DNA from: Clostridiales bacterium UBA6114
Lineage (GTDB): Bacteria; Bacillota; Clostridia; Oscillospirales; Butyricicoccaceae
Length of the DNA stretch: 64,000 bases
Assembly (NCBI GenBank): GCA_002423435.1
Contig: DIWE01000025.1
Span: 17,192 to 81,191, forward strand
Reading direction: 5' to 3'
The notes beneath the pieces are model-generated. The model searched no databases and was not told the origin of the DNA. It was given only the letters and a program-made list of their open reading frames with translations. Numbering within the stretch: position 1 is the stretch's first letter; every line of letters begins with the position of its first letter. Shown here piece after piece: positions 25,679 through 33,846 of this stretch. The position numbers and the translations under genes were made by a program.

Positions 25679-27610
25679 ATGATGAAAAATCTGAAATACA
25701 GCCTCGCGGCGAGAATCGCGGCGGTCTTTCTTTTTGTCCTGACGCTGGCAGCCGCCGTCGGCGGTACCATCGGCATCGTTTATATGGCCAACGAAGGGTA
25801 TTATTCGGACGGCCGCTCCTTTTACGATACCGGGGTTTGCGCAGGCATTACGAGCGGTTACGCCAATACCGTATATTACGAATATCTCCCCCTGTCGCAA
25901 GAAGAAAATCTGTCCGCGAAAGACCAGTTTTATCTGAAACAATATGAAACCATGTTCTCAAAAGAAAATACGAATTTTTTCTTTACCATTACCGACGCAA
26001 ACGGGGAGACGGTTTTCTCTAATTACGAGGAACAGGACTATGGGACGCAGCTGTTTTACACCTTCGAACAAAGCGACGCCGCAAACGGCGGAAGCCCCGA
26101 AGGTGCCGGCGATCAGAGATATACGGTCAACTGCTACGTAAAAGACCCGATCACCGTCAAGGACGATTACTATACGCCCTATAAGATTTTTAACACGCTC
26201 TACTCCATGCGCTATATGATCATTGCGGCTGTGGTTTTGTCGGCAATCCTCGCCCTTTTGCTTTTTATTTTCCTCCTTTGCTCGGCGGGGCATAAAAAAG
26301 GGAAGGAAGAAATCGTGTTAAACGCATGGGACCGGATTCCTCTCGATTTGTGCGTTTTCGGCATTTTCATGGCTGCGCTTGTTGTTCTGAACGTAAGCGT
26401 TTTTTATTATATCAGTGACATCGTGAGACTTGTTTTGCTGGGCGTGGTTTTGATTGCCGCGGCGCTCCTTATGCTTGCGCTCTGCATGACATTCGCCGTG
26501 CGGGTCAAAGCGGGCAAATGGTGGGAAAACACCGTTTTGTACCGGGTTTTCAGCTTCGTCTTCCGCACGCTCCGCCTCGCGGCAAAAACAGCCGGTATTG
26601 TGACCGGCAACCTGCCGCTTTTGTGGAAAACGGTTCTTGCGTTTGCGGTCTATCTGTTCGTCAATATCGTCACGTTTATCCTCTTCATGGATACAAGAGG
26701 GGAGGCGGTGTTTTTCGTCTTCGGGCTACTGTTTAACCTCGCCGTGCTTTTGGGGCTTTGCTTTCTGATATTGCAGATGCAGGCGCTCAAAGAGGGCGGT
26801 AAGAGGATCGCGGGCGGCGATTACATAAGCAAGATCGACACGAAAAACATGTTCTGGGACATAAAGGCCCACGCCGAGGCCTTGAACAACATCGGCGCCG
26901 GAATGTCGAGGGCGGTGGAAGAACGCCTAAAAAGCGAGCGCTTCAAAACCGAGCTCATCACCAACGTTTCCCACGATTTAAAAACGCCGCTGACCTCGAT
27001 CATGAATTACGTCGACCTCCTCAAAAAAGAGACGATTGACAGTGAAACCGCGCGGGAATATATAGAGGTTCTGGACCGGCAGTCCGCAAGGCTTAAGAAG
27101 CTCACGGAGGATCTGATGGAGGCGTCGAAGGCGTCGACCGGCAACATACCGCTGAATCCGGTCCGCACCGATCTCGTCGAGCTCGTAAACCAGTCGGTCG
27201 GCGAGTATACCGAGCGGTTTGCCCTGGAAAAGCTCGAGGTGCTTGTCCGGAGCCCGCAGGGCGAGGTCGCGGTTTACGCCGACGGCAGGCTTTTGTGGAG
27301 AGTGTTCGACAATCTCTTGAACAATATCGTAAAATACTCTCAGCCCGGCACAAGGGTGTATCTCGACGTCGGGAAAAGCGCCGGAAAGGCGGCGGTCACC
27401 CTGAAAAACATCTCAAAATATCCGCTCAACATCACCACGGATGAGCTTCTGGAGCGGTTTGTGCGCGGCGACAGCGCCCGCACGACAGAGGGCAGCGGAC
27501 TCGGGCTTTCGATTGCCAAAAGCCTTACCGAGCTTCAAAGGGGAAGCTTTGACCTTTCGGTCGACGGCGATCTCTTTAAGGTCGTCATCCGGTTTGACAG
27601 CATTTTGTAA
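25679..27610 (+). CDS. Multi-pass sensor histidine kinase, VanS/WalK-like
   Basis: A 643-residue kinase. A first helix near 10-30 is followed by an extracellular loop of roughly 135 residues, then several further hydrophobic segments (about 170-375), a short linker, the HisKA box NVSHDLKTPLTSIMNYVDLL with H432, and an HATPase domain (N box WRVFDNLLNNIVKYS; G boxes around TTEGSGLGLSIAKSL). ATG at 25679 was chosen for spacing to GGAAAGGGA; 25670 and 25682 are alternatives. The multi-helix input region is larger than in typical VanS. Partner of the preceding regulator. Confidence 0.9.
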   Translation: MMKNLKYSLAARIAAVFLFVLTLAAAVGGTIGIVYMANEGYYSDGRSFYDTGVCAGITSGYANTVYYEYLPLSQEENLSAKDQFYLKQYETMFSKENTNFFFTITDANGETVFSNYEEQDYGTQLFYTFEQSDAANGGSPEGAGDQRYTVNCYVKDPITVKDDYYTPYKIFNTLYSMRYMIIAAVVLSAILALLLFIFLLCSAGHKKGKEEIVLNAWDRIPLDLCVFGIFMAALVVLNVSVFYYISDIVRLVLLGVVLIAAALLMLALCMTFAVRVKAGKWWENTVLYRVFSFVFRTLRLAAKTAGIVTGNLPLLWKTVLAFAVYLFVNIVTFILFMDTRGEAVFFVFGLLFNLAVLLGLCFLILQMQALKEGGKRIAGGDYISKIDTKNMFWDIKAHAEALNNIGAGMSRAVEERLKSERFKTELITNVSHDLKTPLTSIMNYVDLLKKETIDSETAREYIEVLDRQSARLKKLTEDLMEASKASTGNIPLNPVRTDLVELVNQSVGEYTERFALEKLEVLVRSPQGEVAVYADGRLLWRVFDNLLNNIVKYSQPGTRVYLDVGKSAGKAAVTLKNISKYPLNITTDELLERFVRGDSARTTEGSGLGLSIAKSLTELQRGSFDLSVDGDLFKVVIRFDSIL

Positions 27611-27666
27611 AAACGCGTCACGAAAAGGCAAATAAAAAAGCCTCGCTTAGTTTATCTGTAATTTCG

Positions 27667-27694
27667 CGCCCCGCTTTAGGCGGGGCGTTTTTTT
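27667..27694 (+). terminator. Strong terminator after the two-component system
   Basis: CGCCCCGC (27667-27674) pairs with GCGGGGCG (27680-27687), followed by seven T residues. Confidence 0.9.
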
Positions 27695-27699
27695 GCTAT

Positions 27700-27821
27700 G
27701 CAAAAAACAATATAAGCGCATGGCGCTCGCCGCCAAAGGCGGCAACCGCGCCATATGCGCAAAAACCTCATGCGCCCGGATTTTTGCATTCATCGCGGCG
27801 CGCCTTGGCGCATGAGGTTTT
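27700..27821. repeat. Structured intergenic repeat, copy E2
   Basis: Two consecutive hairpins. The first pairs GCGCATGGCGC (27716-27726) with GCGCCATATGCGC (27748-27760) around GCCGCC/GGCGGC. The second is a perfect 15-bp stem, AAAACCTCATGCGCC (27762-27776) with GGCGCATGAGGTTTT (27807-27821). Loop sequence around GATTTTTGCATTCATCGCGG resembles the equivalent loop in E1, while the stems differ in both arms together. Confidence 0.65.
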
Positions 27822-27978
27822 ATGCCGGGAAATAAGCCATGGCCTCTATGGAAGGAGAGAAAAAAAGAAAACAGAGCTCTTTGTAACATTTGTCATAAAG
27901 ATGTTAGTAAATATCGATTATTTTAACAATATCGAAATGTGCACCTATACAATCTTTATTAAAACGAATCAAAATATA

Positions 27979-28052
27979 TTGATAAAATACAAATTGATGT
28001 TATGATAATTGTAGAATATTAATAGAAATGCACAAAAAATCGTAATTGTGCA
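27979..28052 (+). promoter_or_regulatory. Promoter and candidate operator of the PTS/RuBisCO-like operon
   Basis: In an AT-rich 300-base spacer, TTGATA (27979-27984) and TATGAT (28001-28006) are 16 bases apart. Downstream is a perfect dyad TGCACAA-N10-TTGTGCA (28029-28052), well placed for repression of the operon beginning at 28156. The SorC-type regulator at 35350 is the obvious candidate ligand (inference). Confidence 0.55.
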
Positions 28053-28155
28053 ATATTGCCAAAAGAGTATTGGAAATGAAAAAACGACAGATTTGGATAA
28101 CGATGGTTGGGGTCATCAGCTGTGCTGCACAGTTTTGAAGGGGAAGGAGGAGGAC

Positions 28156-28458
28156 ATGAAAAAGGTTCTGGTTGCGTGCGGGACCGGGATGCTGACGTCG
28201 GTGGCCGCATGCGGAAAGTTGGAAGCAAAGATGAAATACAGGGGATACTGGCCTGAAAAGGTCTGCTTTGAAACCAGCAAGGTAGACGGCCTAAAGGAAA
28301 AGCTCAGCAACGGTCAATATGATCTTGTCGTCACAACTGCGCCGATTGGCTTTGAGCTTCCCATCAAAATAATGAGCGGGGCGCCTTTTTTGACAGGGAA
28401 AGGAATTCAGACCGCAATAGATGAAATCATATCATATCTTAAGCTGGATCAGTCGTAA
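28156..28458 (+). CDS. PTS EIIB component, galactitol type (first copy)
   Basis: A 100-residue cytoplasmic EIIB. The phosphorylated cysteine is in KKVLVACGTGMLTSVA (C8), as in GatB. It accepts phosphate from EIIA and passes it to substrate in EIIC. The ATG follows AAGGAGGAGG. It is the first gene of the operon, placed before EI; a second EIIB precedes the EIIC gene. Two EIIBs with one local EIIC is unusual; this copy could serve the orphan EIIC at 12.4 kb (inference). Confidence 0.88.
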   Translation: MKKVLVACGTGMLTSVAACGKLEAKMKYRGYWPEKVCFETSKVDGLKEKLSNGQYDLVVTTAPIGFELPIKIMSGAPFLTGKGIQTAIDEIISYLKLDQS

Positions 28459-28496
28459 AATCAGTGGGCTGCTGAAAACAAAAGGGAGTGATAGAG

Positions 28497-30212
28497 GTGC
28501 TCAAAGGGATAGGGATATCATCCGGAATTGATATGGGCAGGGCTGTGCTCTTAAAACGTTTCACATGCAGCTTTGAAGACGCTCTGATTGACTCCCGGGA
28601 AATCGATTCGGAAATCCTCCGCTTTGAAAGAGCAAGGGCTTCATCGGAGGAGCAGCTAAAAAAAATCGTTGGAAGCAACGATCCTGTTCATGAGAAAGAG
28701 AAGCATGATATTTTCGAGGCGCATTATCAGATCGTCAAAGATCCCATTTTTATTGAAAAAATCAAAAACATGATTTCGGAAAAACTGAAAAAGCCGGAGG
28801 GGGCCGTGAGCGCCGTTTCCGAGGAATTCGCGTCGGCGCTCGAGCGTATGGAAGACGAAATGTTCAAGGCGAGGGCGGGAGACATCAGGGATGTCGGAAA
28901 CCGCTTACTGAAGAACCTGCTCGGGCTGCCCACGGACATAAACACGCAGCTTGAGGCGGTTTCCGTAATCGTGGCGCCCGATCTGACCCCGTCGGAGATC
29001 GCTTCTCTTGACCGCAGCAGGGTCAGGGCGTTTGTGCTCGGGGCGGGGGGAAAGACAAGCCATGTGGCCATTATGGCCAGATGTATGGGGATTCCGGCCG
29101 TGGCGGGCCTTGGACTCGATCTGTCGCTCATTGAAGAAGAGGACTACGTCATAGTCGACGGCGACAAGGGGGAAGTGATTCCGCATCCGGACAAGGCGGT
29201 ACAGCTGGATTACTTAAACCGCAGGGCCCGTTTCTTGCAGGAGCAGAAAGACCTTGAAATTTTCAGGACTCTTCCCGCCGTGACGTCGGACGGAAAAAAA
29301 AGAGTGGAAGTGACCTCCAATATCGGGTTTTACGAGGAATGCGCGGATCTGAAAAAATACGGCTCGGAGGGAGTGGGCCTTTACCGCACCGAATTTCTGT
29401 TCATGGACCAGACGCGGTGGCCGAACGAGGAAACCCAATATAGAGAATACAGAAAGGTAATCGAAAAAGCCGCTCCGCTTCCGGTAATTGTGCGCACGCT
29501 TGATATCGGCGGCGATAAGAACCTCTCCTATATGGAAATCCCGCATGAGGAAAACCCGTTTCTGGGACTGCGCGCGCTGAGGCTTTGTTTTGACAGGCCG
29601 CAGGTTTTTATAACACAGCTTCGGGCAATCCTGCGCGCGGCGCTTTCGGGGAAGGTGAGAGTGATGTTCCCCATGGTCAGCTCGCTTTCCGACCTGAAAA
29701 AGGCGAAAAGCTATCTGGATGAGGCGAAAGGGCAGCTTTTTCGGGAAAAGATCCCGTATTCCGATGATGTTGAGGTCGGCATTATGGTCGAAATACCCGC
29801 GGCTGCGATTGTCGCGGAGGATCTGATCGGTGAAGTGGACTTCTTCAGCATCGGGACAAACGACCTGATCCAGTACACCGTCGCCGCAGACAGGATGAAC
29901 CGGCATGTCGCGTACCTGTACGATTACTTTAACCCGGCGGTGCTGAAACTGATCAAGCACGTGATCGACGTGTCGCACCGGCACGGCAAATGGACGGGAA
30001 TGTGCGGAGAGATGGCGGGCAGCATCGAGGCTGCGGTCATCCTTGCGGGAATGGGCCTCGACGAGTTTTCCATGGCTTCGTCCTCGATTCCGGCATTCAA
30101 GAAAAAGCTCGCCTCCGTTACATACGACGAAGCCGTTCGGGCGGCAGAGGAGGCTCTTTCGCTGCAGAGCGCGGAACAAATAAGGCAGATGCTTAAGTGC
30201 AAGGGGATATGA
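28497..30212 (+). CDS. ptsI: PTS Enzyme I (phosphoenolpyruvate-protein phosphotransferase)
   Basis: A 571-residue enzyme that takes phosphate from PEP and gives it to HPr. The N-terminal domain has the phosphorylated H189 in GKTSHVAIMARCMGIPA, the same number as in E. coli EI. The C-terminal PEP-binding barrel has GVGLYRTEFLFMD, VRTLDIGGDKNL, SIGTNDLIQYT and MCGEMAG. The GTG at 28497 gives good ribosome-site spacing and the family-typical start (LKGIGISSG); a GTG at 28488 is too close to the site. An EI inside a substrate-specific operon is probably a dedicated paralogue; whether the genome has another is not visible here. Confidence 0.93.
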   Translation: MLKGIGISSGIDMGRAVLLKRFTCSFEDALIDSREIDSEILRFERARASSEEQLKKIVGSNDPVHEKEKHDIFEAHYQIVKDPIFIEKIKNMISEKLKKPEGAVSAVSEEFASALERMEDEMFKARAGDIRDVGNRLLKNLLGLPTDINTQLEAVSVIVAPDLTPSEIASLDRSRVRAFVLGAGGKTSHVAIMARCMGIPAVAGLGLDLSLIEEEDYVIVDGDKGEVIPHPDKAVQLDYLNRRARFLQEQKDLEIFRTLPAVTSDGKKRVEVTSNIGFYEECADLKKYGSEGVGLYRTEFLFMDQTRWPNEETQYREYRKVIEKAAPLPVIVRTLDIGGDKNLSYMEIPHEENPFLGLRALRLCFDRPQVFITQLRAILRAALSGKVRVMFPMVSSLSDLKKAKSYLDEAKGQLFREKIPYSDDVEVGIMVEIPAAAIVAEDLIGEVDFFSIGTNDLIQYTVAADRMNRHVAYLYDYFNPAVLKLIKHVIDVSHRHGKWTGMCGEMAGSIEAAVILAGMGLDEFSMASSSIPAFKKKLASVTYDEAVRAAEEALSLQSAEQIRQMLKCKGI

Positions 30213-30270
30213 CATAAGGGGCGCTTTCATTGTGCGAGGGATTATTTTAATTTGAAAGGGGGGATAAAAA

Positions 30271-30747
30271 ATGCCCGAGTTCCTGACAACTTCCGTAAAC
30301 GTCATGCTTCCCGACCTGCATGCCACAAAAAAGGAGGAGGTTATCAAAAAGCTTTGCGATAAAGCGCTTGAGAACGGGTATGTTGATAAGCTGTTTTACG
30401 ACGATCTGATCGCGCGGGAAAAAGAGTTTCCGACCGGGCTCGACACAAGCATTCCGATGGCGATATCACATGTGGGGACGCACTGCTTAAAATCGTTTCT
30501 TGCGCTTGCGACGCTTCAGGAGCCGGTCGAGTTTGAAAACATGGACGGTTCGGAAAAGAAGGTTTTCGCCGGAATGGTATTCGTGTTTGGAATTGTACGG
30601 CCGGAGGAACAGGTGGTCGTCCTTCGGAAGCTGAGCGGCATGTTCCAGGAGCCTGAGTACCTGGAACGGATCATGAAAAGCAAAACACCGGATGCGCTCC
30701 TTGCGGTTATGTCGGAATTTTTAGGCGATATGCTTTGCGTCGAATAA
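30271..30747 (+). CDS. PTS EIIA component, fructose/mannitol fold
   Basis: A 158-residue cytoplasmic EIIA (PTS_EIIA_2 type). The phospho-His is expected at H67 in SIPMAISHVGT, where the family normally reads AIPHG; H71 is close by. Other family features are the RE.EFPTGL segment and the GMVFVFGI strand. It relays phosphate from HPr to EIIB. The ATG follows AAAGGGGGG. It lies between EI and the second EIIB in a tightly spaced operon. Confidence 0.88.
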   Translation: MPEFLTTSVNVMLPDLHATKKEEVIKKLCDKALENGYVDKLFYDDLIAREKEFPTGLDTSIPMAISHVGTHCLKSFLALATLQEPVEFENMDGSEKKVFAGMVFVFGIVRPEEQVVVLRKLSGMFQEPEYLERIMKSKTPDALLAVMSEFLGDMLCVE

Positions 30748-30772
30748 AGCGTCTTAACTTTGAAAGGATGTG

Positions 30773-31093
30773 ATGGATTTGGCGGTTTCTTTGGTCGTTG
30801 CATGCGGCGGCGGTATTTTTACCACAACAGTCGTAACTGATAAGCTGAAGGAAATTTTAAGGAAAAATCGCATCGCGAATACAATCACTCCGCAGAAGAT
30901 CACGCAGATTCCGGGAATAACCGGGGCGGATCTCATCATTGTCACAGGCAAAACCTCTGCTAAGAATAACGCGGGTATCCCGATTATGATCGGAATGCCT
31001 CTCTTCACAGGCATGGGCGAAGAGGAATTCACAAATGAGCTCCTGAACAAAATTCGTGAGATAGAGGAGAGAAAAAACAATGACAATGGTTAA
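30773..31093 (+). CDS. PTS EIIB component, galactitol type (second copy)
   Basis: A 106-residue EIIB with the active cysteine in VVACGGGIFTTTVV (CGGG instead of CGTG). Only weakly similar to the first EIIB of the operon. The start is ATG 30773 (GTG 30770 is in frame just before) after GAAAGGATG. It overlaps the EIIC gene by 14 bases, so it is the most likely direct partner of that EIIC. Confidence 0.85.
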   Translation: MDLAVSLVVACGGGIFTTTVVTDKLKEILRKNRIANTITPQKITQIPGITGADLIIVTGKTSAKNNAGIPIMIGMPLFTGMGEEEFTNELLNKIREIEERKNNDNG

Positions 31094-32516
31094 AACGGTT
31101 ATCGACGTGTTCGGCTCCACCATCATTGTTCCGGTTGTGGTTTTCATATTAAGCCTGATTATGAGGGTCAAACCCAAGGACGCTTTTAAGGGCGCTCTTT
31201 TCATGGGTGTCGGCCTGACGGCCTTTAACATTATCCTGGGCTCGCTGATGGGTTCGCTTTCCCCGATGGTGACGCAGATGGTGAAAAACACCGGCATCAA
31301 CCTCCCCGGAATCGACGTGGGCTGGCCGGCGGGCGCCGTCATTGTTTACGCAAACACAATCGGCATGTTCTACCTTGTGTTCGGCCTTCTTGTAAACCTT
31401 GTCCTGTTCCTCACAAAATGGACGGATACCTTCCAGCCGACCGATATCTGGAACTACTATCAGTTCGTTTTCTGGGCGGCGATCGTTCAGTATGTGACGG
31501 GGAGCTTCTGGCTGGGCGTCGCGTGCGCCACTTACTTAAACCTGATCGTGCTTTTGATCGCGGACTGGATCGCGCCGTCGCTGCAGGAGCATTACGGCTA
31601 TGACGGCGTTACGTCGACGTGCATCTGCGCGATCAACGGAGCACCTTTTGCGATCCTTATTAAGTGGCTCCTAAAAAAGCTCAAGCTCGATAAAGTCAGG
31701 CTTGATCCGACCACCCTCCGGGACAAGATCGGCTTTTTCGGGGAGCCGGTCACAATGGGCCTGATCGTCGGAATTGTGATCTCGTTCATCGCGAGCTTAA
31801 ACGCGCTTGGGCAAATGGCGACATGGGCGTCCATCCTCACCACGGGCATCGTAACGGGCGCGATCATGGCGCTTTACCCCGCGGTTTCGGGGCTGTTTGT
31901 CAAAGGCTTGATCCCGATCAGCCAGAAAATGAGCGCCAGGGCCCAGAGCGGACAGATGAGAAGAAAGAATTTCTATATTTCGCTCGATCCCGCGGTGTAC
32001 TTCGGCGAGGAAGCGAACCTGACGGCGGGCCTTATCATGATCCCGATCATGCTTTTGATCGCGGTGATTCAGCCGGGAAACAGGATGCTCCCGCTCGCCG
32101 ACCTTGCCGCAATGCCGTTTATGGTGATCGGCATCACGGCCGTCATGAAGGGGAACATATTCGGAACCGTGATCGCCGGAACGATCTGGTATACGATCGG
32201 TCAGGCGCTAAACTCCACAATCCTCGAAATATTCACAAAAGCCGCCGCGACGGCGGGCGTCGCGGAAGCGAGCCAGGGCGCTCTGGTATCGGCCTGGACG
32301 CTAGGGGTCGTCCCTTACGGATGGCTTGGCTATAAAGCTTTCGCGGCATCGGGGACCATGAAAGTGCTCACCATTCTCATTGCGGTCGCCGTGTACCTTG
32401 CCGTTTACTTTGCATTCCGCAAAAACAAAGTAGCCTGGCAGATCGCGGCGGGCGCGTCGCCGGAATTCATGGAAGCGCAAAAGGCAAAGGAACTGGGCAA
32501 AGCCGCAGCAAAATAA
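31080..32516 (+). CDS. PTS EIIC permease, galactitol (Gat) type
   Basis: A 478-residue inner-membrane permease of the EIIC-GAT family with about ten to twelve helices. Family landmarks: NLPGIDVGWPAGAVIVYANT, QPTDIWNYYQFVFWA, GFFGEPVTMGLIVGIV. It imports the substrate while EIIB phosphorylates it. Compared with the 418-residue EIIC at 12.4 kb it has a longer C-terminus ending in a charged tail. Translation starts inside the EIIB gene, indicating stoichiometric coupling. Substrate unknown; the neighbouring acid-metabolising enzymes suggest a sugar acid or polyol. Confidence 0.9.
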   Translation: MTMVKTVIDVFGSTIIVPVVVFILSLIMRVKPKDAFKGALFMGVGLTAFNIILGSLMGSLSPMVTQMVKNTGINLPGIDVGWPAGAVIVYANTIGMFYLVFGLLVNLVLFLTKWTDTFQPTDIWNYYQFVFWAAIVQYVTGSFWLGVACATYLNLIVLLIADWIAPSLQEHYGYDGVTSTCICAINGAPFAILIKWLLKKLKLDKVRLDPTTLRDKIGFFGEPVTMGLIVGIVISFIASLNALGQMATWASILTTGIVTGAIMALYPAVSGLFVKGLIPISQKMSARAQSGQMRRKNFYISLDPAVYFGEEANLTAGLIMIPIMLLIAVIQPGNRMLPLADLAAMPFMVIGITAVMKGNIFGTVIAGTIWYTIGQALNSTILEIFTKAAATAGVAEASQGALVSAWTLGVVPYGWLGYKAFAASGTMKVLTILIAVAVYLAVYFAFRKNKVAWQIAAGASPEFMEAQKAKELGKAAAK

Positions 32517-32534
32517 AAGGGAGGCATTCGATCA

Positions 32535-33575
32535 ATGAGTAAACCCAAAGCTCTTGTAACCGCAGCTTACAGCGGCCCGGAGCTTCAAAGACTGGGAGAA
32601 CATTTCGACGTGTCCTATCACAATTGGATGGAGCGCGGACGGGGCTATTCAAAGGATGAGCTCAAGGAGATGGCGGCCGACAAGGATGTGGTCATCGTCG
32701 AAGTGTGCGATCTTCAAAAAGAAGTGATTGACGCGGCGCCAAAGCTGAAAATCGTCGGCTGCGGACGGGGGCTTCGCGGTGATGATTCGACAATCGATGT
32801 AAAAGCGTTGACTGAGAGAGGAATCCCGGTGCTTTTCGCACCGGGAAGAAACCTAAACGCGGTGGCGGAATTCACGATCCTGATGACGCTTGCCGCGATG
32901 AAAAAGGTCCGGGCCGCGACAAAGTGGCTGTATGACGATCAATGGCAAAGCTGGCTTGATTTTTATCTGAGATTCCGGACCGGGGAGCTTTGCTCCAAAA
33001 AAATCGGACTGATCGGATTCGGCAATATCGGAAAAAGAGTCGCGAAGCTCTTTAACGCGTTCGGAGCCGAGGTCATGAGCTTTGACCCGTATATTGCGGA
33101 TCGGGCGGTATACGAAAGCCTCAATGTCAAAATGACGGATCTTGACACGCTGCTTCGTTCATCGGACATCGTTTCGCTCCATATGAACGTGAGCGAGAAT
33201 AACAGGGGGTTTATCGACGCCGCGAAGCTTTCGCTGATGAAGCCCACGGCAATCCTCGTAAACAGCGCGCGGGCGGTCCTTGTCGACCATGACGCTTTGT
33301 ATCGGGCGCTCAAAGACGGCGTAATCGCGGGGGCGGCGATCGACGTGTTTCACTCGGAACCCGCGAATACGAAAACGGAACCGCTTCTAAGCCTTGACAA
33401 CGTGTTTGCGACGCCGCATTTGGGCGGCACAACCGCGGAGGTGATCGAAAACCATTCCAAAATGATCAATCAGGGAATTTTCAGCCTGATAAACGCAAAG
33501 GCGCCGGAATTTATCCTGAATCCGGAAGTACTTGAGGATTTCTTTAAGTCCCGTGGGAAGGGTGGTTGGTTTTGA
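32535..33575 (+). CDS. D-2-hydroxyacid dehydrogenase of the PTS/RuBisCO-like operon
   Basis: A 346-residue NAD(P)-dependent dehydrogenase. The dinucleotide motif is KIGLIGFGNIGKRVAKLF; catalytic residues are the Arg in VNSARAVLVDHDAL, the acidic residue in VFHSEPANT and His in ATPHLGGTTAE. It would oxidise the hydroxyl of the imported phosphorylated acid to a ketone, giving the RuBisCO-like protein a keto substrate (inference from context). The ATG follows AAAAGGGAGG. It overlaps the HPr gene by four bases (TTGA). Confidence 0.9.
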   Translation: MSKPKALVTAAYSGPELQRLGEHFDVSYHNWMERGRGYSKDELKEMAADKDVVIVEVCDLQKEVIDAAPKLKIVGCGRGLRGDDSTIDVKALTERGIPVLFAPGRNLNAVAEFTILMTLAAMKKVRAATKWLYDDQWQSWLDFYLRFRTGELCSKKIGLIGFGNIGKRVAKLFNAFGAEVMSFDPYIADRAVYESLNVKMTDLDTLLRSSDIVSLHMNVSENNRGFIDAAKLSLMKPTAILVNSARAVLVDHDALYRALKDGVIAGAAIDVFHSEPANTKTEPLLSLDNVFATPHLGGTTAEVIENHSKMINQGIFSLINAKAPEFILNPEVLEDFFKSRGKGGWF

Positions 33576-33832
33576 CTGATGTAACGTTCGTTGTGCGGAA
33601 CAAGGTCGGTCTGCACGCGAGGCCTGCATCCCTGCTTGTGAAGACAGCGTCGCGATTTGAATCTAAAATTACCATCATAAAAGAAAACGTCGCCGTCGAC
33701 GCAAAAAGCATTTTATCGCTTCTGACCTTAGGGGCCTGCAAGGGAGACCGGATTACCATCACTGCAAACGGCAGAGATGAAAAAGAGGCTATTCAAAAAA
33801 TAGTGGATACACTGCAAAACTTCGAAGACTGA
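33572..33832 (+). CDS. ptsH: PTS phosphocarrier protein HPr
   Basis: An 86-residue HPr. Starting at TTG 33572, which overlaps the upstream stop as TTGA, puts the phosphorylated histidine at H15 (GLHARPAS) and the HPr-kinase site at S46 (DAKSILSLL), exactly the canonical numbers. The upstream TTG at 33566 would shift both by two. It carries phosphate from EI to EIIA. S46 means it could still take part in CcpA-type catabolite control. Placement between the dehydrogenase and RuBisCO-like genes marks it as operon-specific. Confidence 0.93.
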   Translation: MTDVTFVVRNKVGLHARPASLLVKTASRFESKITIIKENVAVDAKSILSLLTLGACKGDRITITANGRDEKEAIQKIVDTLQNFED

Positions 33833-33846
33833 TTTGGAGGTAAATT

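Noticed and set aside
24851..27610. Vancomycin resistance operon
   Set aside because: The regulator and kinase resemble VanR/VanS but no vanH, ligase or vanX-type gene is adjacent; these are general VanRS-like envelope sensors.
29214..30347. Long minus-strand open frame (377 codons) opposite Enzyme I
   Set aside because: It is antisense to a clearly recognised EI, lacks a ribosome site, and its translation is rich in Arg/His with no family resemblance; typical of a shadow frame.
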